From Actinomycetota bacterium (lineage in GTDB: Bacteria; Actinomycetota; Actinomycetes; Mycobacteriales; Mycobacteriaceae): a stretch of 15,924 nucleotides of DNA. The stretch is taken from positions 1 to 15,924 of the forward strand of contig SYAB01000164.1 in assembly GCA_005787665.1 (NCBI GenBank), read 5' to 3'. Below are positions 8,353-14,499 of the stretch, piece after piece. Position 1 is the stretch's first letter. Each line of letters begins with the position of its first letter. Position numbers and translations under genes: made by a program. Under the pieces are notes generated by a model, which was given only the letters and a program-made list of their open reading frames with translations, searched no databases and was not told where the DNA came from.

Positions 8353-8763
8353 CTATTGCGCCTGTGTCAGCCGCAACGAGATCGAGATGATGCAGTAGCG
8401 CTGGTCGGTCGGCGTCGGGTAACCCTCGCCGGCGAACACATGCCCGAGGTGGCTGTGGCAGGTGGCGCAGAGCACCTCGACGCGGTGCATGCCCAGGGTG
8501 TCGTCCGGCCGCAGGATCACCGCCTCGGAACTGGCCGGGTCGAAGAAGGACGGCCATCCGCAGTGCGACTCGAACTTCTCCGTGCTGCGGAACAGTTCTG
8601 CTCCGCAGGCGCGGCACTGGTAGACACCCGCCGTCGTGGTGTCGGTGTACTCGCCGCGAAACGCCGGCTCGGTGCCGGCCTGGCGCAGCACGTGGTACTC
8701 GGCCGGCGAGAGACGCTCGCGCCATTCGGCGTCGGACAGTTGGAGTGCGGGCTGGTGCTCCAT
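8353..8763 (-). CDS. msrB: Peptide-methionine (R)-S-oxide reductase
   Basis: Repairs methionine-R-sulfoxide in proteins, a cytosolic oxidative-damage defence. It has 136 residues, the usual size. Two CxxC zinc pairs are visible (C50/C53 and C99/C102), as are the family stretch FESHCGWPSFFDP (64-76), SHLGHVF with H105 and H108, and the catalytic C124 in RYC. The residue two after the catalytic cysteine, normally Asn in RYCINS, is Ile126 here. The ATG at 8763 gives the size and N-terminus of mycobacterial homologues (Rv2674); a GGAGG lies only 2 nt upstream, so initiation may depend on coupling. It begins 10 nt after the aftC stop, so it is likely the last gene of the ribD-lipoprotein-aftC-msrB run. 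It converges on the GGDEF/EAL gene across 78 bp with no clear terminator. Confidence 0.94.
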   Translation of the reverse strand: MEHQPALQLSDAEWRERLSPAEYHVLRQAGTEPAFRGEYTDTTTAGVYQCRACGAELFRSTEKFESHCGWPSFFDPASSEAVILRPDDTLGMHRVEVLCATCHSHLGHVFAGEGYPTPTDQRYCIISISLRLTQAQ

Positions 8764-8773
8764 GACCTCCAAC

Positions 8774-10075
8774 TTAGCGCGCGTTGGACCGCTGCCCGGC
8801 CGCCTCGGCCATCCATGGCGGGTCGATGCCCTCGGCAAGGCGGCCGTCTTGTTTGGCGTCGAGGTAGCGGAAGTAGAGCACGCAGAACACCACGATCAGC
8901 ATCAGCGACCATCCGTAGGTGATCTTCATGTACTCCAGGAAGCGGCCGGTGGTGGGCCAGCGCCACATCAACCACCGGTCCAGCGTCAGGAAACCGTAGG
9001 TGGCCAGCCAGGCCGGCCAGTTTCGCAGCACCGAGTTGGGCAGTACCACCGTCATCAGGAAGGGGAACAGCATCATCGAGTAGTAACCCTGTGCCAGAGA
9101 GAGCACCAGCCAGGAGGCGATCAACAGCACGCCCGAGGAGGTCAGCATCCAGAACAGCGGGTCGCGGGTGCGGTAGTAGCGGTACAGCAGCCACAGGCTC
9201 GCGGCCGCGAGCACCACGAAACCCACCCGCAACGCCAGGATGAGCCACGCCGGCAATCCGTAGTACACCCCGTTGCCCAGCACCGAGGAGTTGAAGTAGT
9301 CGCGGGTGGACAGGATGTAGGGCAGCGTGCGGTGAACGAAGTTCATCCGGTCGGTCACCAGCGGCCAGGCCACGAGATTGAACACCACCGGCACCGCGAT
9401 CGCGGCCAGCAATGCGCGCCACTGCCGGTTGAGCAGGGGCAGCAGCAGCAGCACCCCCAGTACCGGTTTGACGACCAGCGACAGCCCGATCGCGATGCCG
9501 GCCAACCATTCCCGGCTGTGTCGACCGTCGAGCAGCCACCGGAAGAACAGCACCTCGGCCAGCAGGATGCAGCCGTTGACGTTGGTGAACACCAGGGTGT
9601 TCGTCACCGCCTCGGTGACGAACATCGCGGCGAGCAGAGCGGGCAGGGCCACCGAGGACAGCGGGAATCGGAACAACCGGACCAGCAGGCAGGCGGCGGC
9701 GATGATGGCCACCGTGTTGAGCACGATGAACCAGTTGCGGGCGGCGAACTCGCTGTCGATATAGCCGAACGGCGCCATCAGCAGGGTGCCGCCCGGCGGG
9801 TACAGGTAGTGCGGGTCGACCTGGTCGAAGTTCTCGTTGTAGATGTCGGCGCCGGCGCGGAAGTTGCGGACCGCGCGGTAGACCGGCGCCCAGTCATCGG
9901 TGATGTAACCGTTGGAGGTCAGCACATAACTGCGGTGGATGATCGACATGATCGCGATCGGCCACAACGCCGACCGCAGCACCGTCGCGGTACTCGGGGC
10001 ATTCGTGCGCGGCCGAAAGGCGGTCAGAAAGCCCTCGCGGATCGAATCAGCGGCTGCCACGTCCGCACCGTACAC
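8774..10075 (-). CDS. aftC: Alpha-(1->3)-arabinofuranosyltransferase AftC
   Basis: Polytopic membrane glycosyltransferase (GT87, GT-C fold) that adds alpha-1,3-linked arabinofuranose from decaprenylphosphoryl-arabinose, branching the arabinan of arabinogalactan and lipoarabinomannan on the outer face of the membrane. It has 433 residues, the same length as I recall for M. tuberculosis Rv2673. About ten or more hydrophobic segments fill the protein. The first external loop carries an acidic pair, D60-D61 in NGYITDDW, the position of the catalytic acid in GT-C enzymes, followed by DPHYLYPPGGTLLMAPFGY. Other familiar stretches are TRDYFNSSVLGNGVYYGLP and SLAQGYYSMMLFPFLMTVVLPNS. The start is GTG at 10075, 20 nt after the lipoprotein stop. 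Its presence is the strongest single sign of a mycobacterium or close relative. Confidence 0.95.
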   Translation of the reverse strand: MYGADVAAADSIREGFLTAFRPRTNAPSTATVLRSALWPIAIMSIIHRSYVLTSNGYITDDWAPVYRAVRNFRAGADIYNENFDQVDPHYLYPPGGTLLMAPFGYIDSEFAARNWFIVLNTVAIIAAACLLVRLFRFPLSSVALPALLAAMFVTEAVTNTLVFTNVNGCILLAEVLFFRWLLDGRHSREWLAGIAIGLSLVVKPVLGVLLLLPLLNRQWRALLAAIAVPVVFNLVAWPLVTDRMNFVHRTLPYILSTRDYFNSSVLGNGVYYGLPAWLILALRVGFVVLAAASLWLLYRYYRTRDPLFWMLTSSGVLLIASWLVLSLAQGYYSMMLFPFLMTVVLPNSVLRNWPAWLATYGFLTLDRWLMWRWPTTGRFLEYMKITYGWSLMLIVVFCVLYFRYLDAKQDGRLAEGIDPPWMAEAAGQRSNAR

Positions 10076-10095
10076 CGGCCGGACGCGCCCGGCCC

Positions 10096-11664
10096 TCAGG
10101 CGGGGCAGAAGGTGTCGGTCGGCGGAAGTTCACCCTTTTCCAGGTAGCTCAGCACCGGCGGCAGCGCGCAGGAGGAGTAGATACTCGCGCCGTGCCCGGT
10201 GCCCTGCCACATCACCCGCCGGCTGGTGGCGCCGGAGTTGATGATGGTGGCCGCGGTGGCGGCCACTCCCTGGCCGCCGGCGATCGGGTCGTTCTGCACG
10301 CCCAGCAACAGCACGTTCACCGGGAGGTTCTGCGGGTCCTTCGGCGCGGTGCCGCTCGGCCAGTTCAGGCATTTCACCAGGTTCAGGGCTGCGACGGTTC
10401 CGAACTGCGGGTACTGCTTGCCCCAGGCGACGACGAGTTCGCGAACCCGGTCCGGGGTCGGCCGGTTCAGGGAGTCGCTGCAGGTGTTGACGAACTGGCC
10501 GTCGGTTCCACGGACCGCTTCGGCCTGGTTGACCAGGCTGTTGAGCTGATTGACATCCCCCGACCGGGCGGCGGCCAGGGCGTCGGCAAGCTTGACGGTG
10601 CTCCCGATGCGGTCACCGCTGGGGTAACCCAGGGCGGTGACGACGGCGTTGGCCAACACCGACACCGACAACCCGCCCGGTCCGCGCCCGGACCGCGCGG
10701 CCGCCATCAGCGCGTCGACGGCGCCCCTGGGGTCGGGACCGAGCGCACACTTGACCGCCAGGCATTGCGTGGCGAAGGCATCCAGGGCCGACTGCTGGGC
10801 CTTGACCTGATCATCGGCCGCGGTCTCGGCGCCCACACCGGCCGGGATGGGGGAGTCCAGGACCAGGCGGGCCACCTTCTCCGGATGCGAGCCGGCATAG
10901 GCCATGGCGATCTGGGCACCGTTGCCGACGCCCATCAGCGCCAACGCCGGTACGTCCCAGGTGCTGCGCAACCGTTCGAGATCCTCGGCGGCGCGGGAGT
11001 TGTCGTAGGCGGAGTCGCCGGGGGCGAGCGCGTCGGTGCAACCGGTGGTCGCCGTCAGTGTGATGGCCCCGAGATCGGCCACCGGGTCGTCGCCGGAGAG
11101 GAACTGGGCCTGCTCGCGCATCTCCTGGCGGTCGTACTCGTCGCGGCAGTCGATCGGGCTGGACAGACCCATACCTCGGCGGTCGACCGCGACGATCGGG
11201 TGACTCTTGAGCACGTCGGCCCCCGCGCGGCCCAGCCACACCGGAAGCTGTAGCGAGGAGGGCAGGTCGGTGCCGGTGGTGAAGACCAGGGGGCCGGCAT
11301 CCGGAGGTGTCTGCACCGACCGGGCGCGCACCACCCCGATGGTCAGCGTGCCGGTCGCGCCGGCCACCGGATCGAGGTCGGCGTCGAACTCGGCGCATTC
11401 CAACCGCACGCCCGGGATGGGTCGCGCCCCGGCGTCCCCGAACCTGGTGCCGGTGCAGTCCTCCCACACCAGGTCGTTCTTCGGCGGGGCGATCGCCTGT
11501 GGTCCGCCCGGGTCGGCGGTGCTGGTGGGCAGGTCGCCGGGGTTGGTGGCCGAGTCCGTGGCGAACTGCGGGTTGGCCGCCAGCCACGGCGCGCAGCCAC
11601 TCAACAGGGTCGCTGCGGCCGCGCCGACGCTGAGCGCGCTCATCACCCGACCCTGCCGACGCAT
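10096..11664 (-). CDS. Alpha/beta-hydrolase-fold lipoprotein (Rv2672-like, TAP family) lacking the nucleophile serine
   Basis: A 522-residue exported protein of the family annotated as secreted proteases/tripeptidyl aminopeptidases. It begins with a lipoprotein signal: basic n-region MRRQGR, a hydrophobic core and the lipobox LSGC with Cys24 as lipidation site. The hydrolase core runs from about 100 to the end, with a TAP-like C-terminal part. HPIVAVDRRGMGLSSP is the usual stretch before the lid, Asp459 sits in GVQNDPIAGG and His491 in GTGHGAS, both at catalytic positions. The nucleophile elbow, normally G-x-S-x-G, reads G245-V-G247-N-G249, so the serine is glycine. It may be a pseudo-enzyme or a binding protein. 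ATG 11664 is supported by a -10 box 7 nt upstream; ATG 11643 is less likely. It lies between ribD and aftC, which may suggest envelope work. Confidence 0.87.
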   Translation of the reverse strand: MRRQGRVMSALSVGAAAATLLSGCAPWLAANPQFATDSATNPGDLPTSTADPGGPQAIAPPKNDLVWEDCTGTRFGDAGARPIPGVRLECAEFDADLDPVAGATGTLTIGVVRARSVQTPPDAGPLVFTTGTDLPSSLQLPVWLGRAGADVLKSHPIVAVDRRGMGLSSPIDCRDEYDRQEMREQAQFLSGDDPVADLGAITLTATTGCTDALAPGDSAYDNSRAAEDLERLRSTWDVPALALMGVGNGAQIAMAYAGSHPEKVARLVLDSPIPAGVGAETAADDQVKAQQSALDAFATQCLAVKCALGPDPRGAVDALMAAARSGRGPGGLSVSVLANAVVTALGYPSGDRIGSTVKLADALAAARSGDVNQLNSLVNQAEAVRGTDGQFVNTCSDSLNRPTPDRVRELVVAWGKQYPQFGTVAALNLVKCLNWPSGTAPKDPQNLPVNVLLLGVQNDPIAGGQGVAATAATIINSGATSRRVMWQGTGHGASIYSSCALPPVLSYLEKGELPPTDTFCPA

Positions 11665-11671
11665 GGTGACC

Positions 11672-11677
11672 ACAGTA
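11672..11677 (-). promoter_or_regulatory. -10 element (TACTGT) before the lipoprotein gene
   Basis: On the minus strand TACTGT matches TANNNT and ends 7 nt before the ATG at 11664, predicting a leaderless transcript. It sits in the 35-nt gap after ribD, so the lipoprotein, aftC and msrB could have a promoter of their own as well as read-through from ribD. No clear -35 box. Confidence 0.5.
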
Positions 11678-11699
11678 GCGACGGACCCTGTCGGCGGGC

Positions 11700-12482
11700 T
11701 CAGGGCGTGCGGACGTAGCGGGTGTAGAGGTAGCCCTCCTCGTCGGTGAGCACGTGCGTGGGCCGCAGCCGGCTGAGCACCTCGGTCGGACCCGCCGCGA
11801 TGCGCACCGCGGACCCGCCGAGCAGCACCGGGGCCGAGGTCAGACACAACTCGTCGAGTAACTGCTGGGCGACGAAGTCGCCCAGCAGGCTCGGGCCGCC
11901 CTCGGTGAGCACCCGCAGCAGACCCCGCTCGGCCAGTGACTCCAGTGCGATCCCCAGGTCCACCGCGGCGGGGTCGTCGCCGGAACAGTCGAGCACCTCC
12001 GCGGCGGCCCCCAGTCGTCGCCGTGCCCCCGTGGCGGCGTCGGCACACGTCAGCACCAACGGGGTCGCCTCGCTGCCGGTCAGCACCGGCAGATCGTGGT
12101 GGAGCACCCCGGAACGGGTGACCAGCGCGATCGGGGGAACCTCGCTCTGGCCGCGGCGCTGCCGACGCTCCCGCTGGGCCACCGAGAGCCGCACACCGCC
12201 GTAGTTCTCGGCGCGCGCGGTTCCGGCCCCGACGACGATCACGTCGGCCAGTTCCCGTTGCACCGCGAAGAGCAGCCGGTCACCGGGCCCGCCGAGGCCG
12301 CCGGACGTGCCGCCGGTGGTGGCCCCGCCGTCCAGGCTGGCGATCGCATTGCCGCGAACCAGCGGACGGTCCAGCCCGTCGGGGTAGCGGTAGAGCTCGA
12401 GCACCGCGGCGTCGTCCACCGATTCGGCGCCACCGATCAGCGTGAATCGCACGGCGTCGGCCCCCTCGGTGCCCGGGTTCAT
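11700..12482 (-). CDS. ribD: RibD C-terminal-type reductase (Rv2671-like)
   Basis: A 260-residue stand-alone member of the RibD reductase family, which has a dihydrofolate-reductase-like fold and uses NADPH. It has no N-terminal deaminase (no HAE/PCxxC zinc motif), so despite the name it is not a full bifunctional RibD. Visible hallmarks are N45-A-I-A-S-L-D-G-G-A-T55 (substrate/NADPH region), ADVIVVGAGTARAENYGGVR (NADPH-binding glycine loop), GQSEVPPIALVTRSG and LTEGGPSLLGDF. The M. tuberculosis homologue Rv2671 is known to have weak dihydrofolate reductase activity and, when overexpressed, to give para-aminosalicylate resistance. The start is set at ATG 12482, giving the family length; a weak -10-like TGCAAT lies 7 nt before it. 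The in-frame codons further upstream, to 12566, cross the tandem repeats and are unlike the family. First gene of the minus-strand run. Confidence 0.88.
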   Translation of the reverse strand: MNPGTEGADAVRFTLIGGAESVDDAAVLELYRYPDGLDRPLVRGNAIASLDGGATTGGTSGGLGGPGDRLLFAVQRELADVIVVGAGTARAENYGGVRLSVAQRERRQRRGQSEVPPIALVTRSGVLHHDLPVLTGSEATPLVLTCADAATGARRRLGAAAEVLDCSGDDPAAVDLGIALESLAERGLLRVLTEGGPSLLGDFVAQQLLDELCLTSAPVLLGGSAVRIAAGPTEVLSRLRPTHVLTDEEGYLYTRYVRTP

Positions 12483-12504
12483 GCCCACGATTGCAGCACG
12501 TCGG

Positions 12505-12552
12505 GTCCCCATACGTCGATGTCCCGATACGTCGAGGTCCCCATAAGTCGAT
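12505..12552. repeat. Three tandem 16-bp repeats in the ribD-zapE divergent promoter
   Basis: Three head-to-tail copies lie at 12505-12520 (GTCCCCATACGTCGAT), 12521-12536 (GTCCCGATACGTCGAG) and 12537-12552 (GTCCCCATAAGTCGAT), with no spacer. Copies 1 and 2, and copies 1 and 3, differ at one or two positions each. They fill the centre of the 82-bp gap and end exactly at the first base of the zapE -10 element, so they would cover the -35 region. The period is not a multiple of three and the block is outside both chosen reading frames. This is the layout of an operator with three binding sites; no regulator is identified. Confidence 0.7.
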
Positions 12553-12557
12553 ACAGT
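12552..12557 (+). promoter_or_regulatory. -10 element (TACAGT) for leaderless zapE transcript
   Basis: TACAGT matches TANNNT and ends 7 nt before the ATG at 12565, predicting a transcription start at that A. It abuts the third 16-bp repeat, so a protein bound to the repeats would be placed to control this promoter. Confidence 0.55.
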
Positions 12558-12564
12558 GCCTGCC

Positions 12565-13587
12565 ATGCCCGGGCATCTGGTGGACCGTCACCCCACGGTG
12601 TCTCCGCAGCGGCTGATCGCCCAGCTGATTCCGCCGCCCACCTTCGCCGGCGTCAGCTTCGAGGGCTACCGTCCCGACCCCGCCGAGCCCACTCAGTCCG
12701 CCGCGGTCGCCTCCTGCCTGGGCTTCTGCGACGAGGCGCTCCGCCGCCGAGCGGGCCGCAAGAAGCTCTTCGGCAAGCGGGAGACCCTGCCCGGGGTGGG
12801 GTTGTACCTCGACGGCGGGTTCGGTGTCGGCAAGACCCACCTGCTGGCCTCGGCGTACTGGCGGCTGCCCGACTCCGCCGAGCATCCCAAGGCGTTCGCC
12901 ACCTTCGGGGAGCTGACTCAGCTGGCCGGGGTGTTCGGCTTCGTCGAATGCATCGACCTGCTGGCCGACTACACGGTGGTGTGCATCGACGAGTTCGAAC
13001 TCGACGACCCCGGTAACACCACGCTGATCTCCCGGATGCTGGCGCAACTGGTGGAGCGCGGGGTCTCGATCGCCGCGACGTCGAACACATTACCCGAGCA
13101 ACTCGGTGAGGGCCGCTTCGCCGCCCAGGACTTTCTGCGCGAGATCAACACGCTGGCAAGCATTTTCACCACCGTGCGGATCGAGGGCCCCGACTACCGG
13201 CACCGCGGGCTGCCACCGGCGATCCCGCCGCTGTCCGACGACGAGGTCCGGGCGCGCGCCGAGGCCACCCCCGGATCCACGCTCGACGACTTCGACGCGC
13301 TCTGTGCCCATCTGGCGACCATGCACCCCTCGCGCTACCTCGCGCTGATCGAGGGTGTGACCGCGGTGCACCTCACGGGGGTCCATCAGATCGAGGACCA
13401 AAGCGTCGCCCTGCGGCTGGTGTCCCTGACCGACCGGGTCTACGACGCCGGCATTCCGGTGGTCGCCTCGGGGGCGAAGGTCGACACCATCTTCTCCGAG
13501 GAGATGCTGGCCGGGGGCTACCGCAAGAAGTACCTGCGCGCCACCTCCCGGCTACTGGCCCTCACCAGCGCGGGTGCCGCCGGCTAG
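12565..13587 (+). CDS. zapE: AFG1/ZapE-family AAA+ ATPase (Rv2670c-like)
   Basis: A 340-residue P-loop ATPase of the AFG1/LACE1/ZapE family, in the usual size range of about 340-380. Walker A is G84-G-F-G-V-G-K90-T91 and Walker B is VVCIDEFEL with D142-E143; a sensor-type SNT follows in AATSNTLPEQL. The C-terminal DRVYDAGIPVVASG and YRKKYLRATSRL are typical of the family. In E. coli, ZapE is a division-associated ATPase that destabilises FtsZ polymers under stress, and yeast Afg1 acts in mitochondrial protein quality control; the mycobacterial role is not settled, so the symbol is by family only. ATG 12565 is preferred over an in-frame GTG at 12556 because of the leaderless-type -10 box. It is divergent from ribD. 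Its last 36 bp overlap the end of the converging GNAT gene. Confidence 0.9.
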   Translation: MPGHLVDRHPTVSPQRLIAQLIPPPTFAGVSFEGYRPDPAEPTQSAAVASCLGFCDEALRRRAGRKKLFGKRETLPGVGLYLDGGFGVGKTHLLASAYWRLPDSAEHPKAFATFGELTQLAGVFGFVECIDLLADYTVVCIDEFELDDPGNTTLISRMLAQLVERGVSIAATSNTLPEQLGEGRFAAQDFLREINTLASIFTTVRIEGPDYRHRGLPPAIPPLSDDEVRARAEATPGSTLDDFDALCAHLATMHPSRYLALIEGVTAVHLTGVHQIEDQSVALRLVSLTDRVYDAGIPVVASGAKVDTIFSEEMLAGGYRKKYLRATSRLLALTSAGAAG

Positions 13588-14088
13588 ATCCAGCAGATCC
13601 CGCCGCATCACGAAGTCCTCCTGCACGGTGGCGCCCAGGCGGAAGTGTCGGGTTCCGGTCACGGCAAAGCCGTGTTTGCGATAGAAGCCCTGGGCTCGAC
13701 GATTGTGGCGATTGACGCCCAGCCACACCGCCGGGGCGCCGCCGCCGGTGGCCCAGTCGATTCCGGCGTGCATCAGTGCGCCGGCGGCACCGGTCCCGTG
13801 GTGGGCGGCACCTACGTAGAGCTTCGACAGGTGCACCACCGATTCATCGGCTTCCCGGATCAGCATGGCGTAGCCCACGATCCGCCCGTCCTGGTCGGCC
13901 CTCAGCACCACGCGGGCCGGGTCGGCCAGGTACGCGGCGAAACGGTCCGTCGAGAGGTTGGCGGTCACGAAGGCGGCGATGTCGGCGGCGGCGACCGAGG
14001 ACGGGCAGGCCAGCGGGAAGGTCACGGCCGCGAGTGCGGCCAGTTCCGCGGCCGCCCCGGCCCCGGCGACGCTGACTTCGACGGGCAC
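13552..14088 (-). CDS. GNAT-family N-acetyltransferase (Rv2669-like)
   Basis: A 178-residue predicted acetyl-CoA-dependent acyltransferase; substrate unknown. The GNAT core is visible: strand-forming RIVGYAMLIRE (69-79), motif A HLSKLYVGAAHHGTGAAGALM (86-106) with the acetyl-CoA pyrophosphate-binding turn H97-G-T-G-A, and motif B WLGVNRHNRRAQGFYRKHGF, where the tyrosine after the F is the usual general-acid position. The ending MRRDL is common in this branch. The start is set at GTG 14088 because the fold begins there and a -10-like GACAAT lies 6 nt upstream; an in-frame GTG at 14121 would add 11 residues. TAG at 13552-13554 falls inside zapE, giving a 36-bp tail-to-tail overlap. Confidence 0.88.
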   Translation of the reverse strand: MPVEVSVAGAGAAAELAALAAVTFPLACPSSVAAADIAAFVTANLSTDRFAAYLADPARVVLRADQDGRIVGYAMLIREADESVVHLSKLYVGAAHHGTGAAGALMHAGIDWATGGGAPAVWLGVNRHNRRAQGFYRKHGFAVTGTRHFRLGATVQEDFVMRRDLLDLAGGTRAGEGQ

Positions 14089-14094
14089 CCCCCG

Positions 14095-14100
14095 ATTGTC
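14095..14100 (-). promoter_or_regulatory. -10-like element (GACAAT) before the GNAT gene
   Basis: On the minus strand GACAAT keeps the A and final T of TANNNT but not the first T. It ends 6 nt before the GTG at 14088, in agreement with the leaderless pattern of neighbouring genes. Weak on its own. Confidence 0.3.
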
Positions 14101-14158
14101 CACCCGTGCGGGTGCGAACACGCCGCGACGGCTCCCCGGAAGCCTTCCGGCGCGGACC

Positions 14159-14164
14159 TAGAAT
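14159..14164 (+). promoter_or_regulatory. -10 element (TAGAAT) for the small secreted protein gene
   Basis: TAGAAT matches TANNNT well. A start about 7 nt downstream, near 14171, would leave an 18-nt leader that just includes the ribosome binding site at 14178-14184. No clear -35 box. Confidence 0.5.
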
Positions 14165-14177
14165 TCGAACAAAGATC

Positions 14178-14184
14178 GGAGGGG
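14178..14184 (+). promoter_or_regulatory. Strong Shine-Dalgarno (GGAGGGG) for the small secreted protein
   Basis: GGAGGGG lies 4 nt before the ATG at 14189 (6 nt counting from the GGAGG core). It is the best Shine-Dalgarno sequence in the window and strongly supports this short gene being real and well translated, unlike the leaderless neighbours. Confidence 0.7.
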
Positions 14185-14188
14185 CACG

Positions 14189-14434
14189 ATGAGCATGTCC
14201 GGCAACATCTTCGGACCGGCCGCCGTGGCCGCGGTGTTCTGCGCGGGCGCCGTCGCGTTCGGCGTCCCACTCGCCCCGGCGCCACCGCAGCAGAGCTGCC
14301 CGCCGGGTCAGGTCGAGGACACCGCGACGCCGGGCTTCCAGTGCGTGACGGGGTGCCCGTGGGGCACGCTGCTCGACGCGGTGTCCCGTTCCTGCGTCGC
14401 CGCGCCGGGTGTGCCGCCGCCGCCGCTGCCCTGA
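14189..14434 (+). CDS. Small secreted four-cysteine protein, function unknown
   Basis: An 81-residue protein I do not recognise. Residues 6-29 look like a Sec signal peptide or anchor (FGPAAVAAVFCAGAVAFGVPLAPA), with likely cleavage near residues 29-33. The mature part is about 50 residues with four cysteines, C37, C52, C56 and C69, which could form two disulfides outside the cell, and ends in a proline run, VPPPPLP. The strong ribosome binding site, a good -10 box and the signal peptide together support a real gene despite its size. It lies alone between the GNAT gene (divergent) and the acyl-CoA synthetase (65 nt downstream, same strand). Small proline-rich, cysteine-containing secreted proteins are common in mycobacteria, but I cannot assign a function. 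Confidence 0.75.
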   Translation: MSMSGNIFGPAAVAAVFCAGAVAFGVPLAPAPPQQSCPPGQVEDTATPGFQCVTGCPWGTLLDAVSRSCVAAPGVPPPPLP

Positions 14435-14487
14435 GGTGCTGTTTCTCCCGATTGGTGATCCGCCGCACACCTCGTTCGGGCGTTTCC

Positions 14488-14493
14488 TAGACT
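14488..14493 (+). promoter_or_regulatory. -10 element (TAGACT) for leaderless acyl-CoA synthetase transcript
   Basis: TAGACT matches TANNNT and ends 6 nt before the ATG at 14500, so transcription would start at that A. There is no Shine-Dalgarno sequence before this ATG, in agreement with leaderless translation. No convincing -35 box. Confidence 0.55.
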
Positions 14494-14499
14494 GGAACT

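Noticed and set aside
8636..10147. A 503-codon open frame on the plus strand across aftC and msrB.
   Set aside because: It is antisense to the well-recognised aftC and msrB genes, its product is dominated by H, Q, R and G with no known motif, and such frames are expected from GC-rich third positions.
12483..12566. An N-terminal extension of ribD reaching 12566.
   Set aside because: It would run through the three tandem repeats and the zapE promoter, and the residues are unlike the family; ATG 12482 gives the family length.
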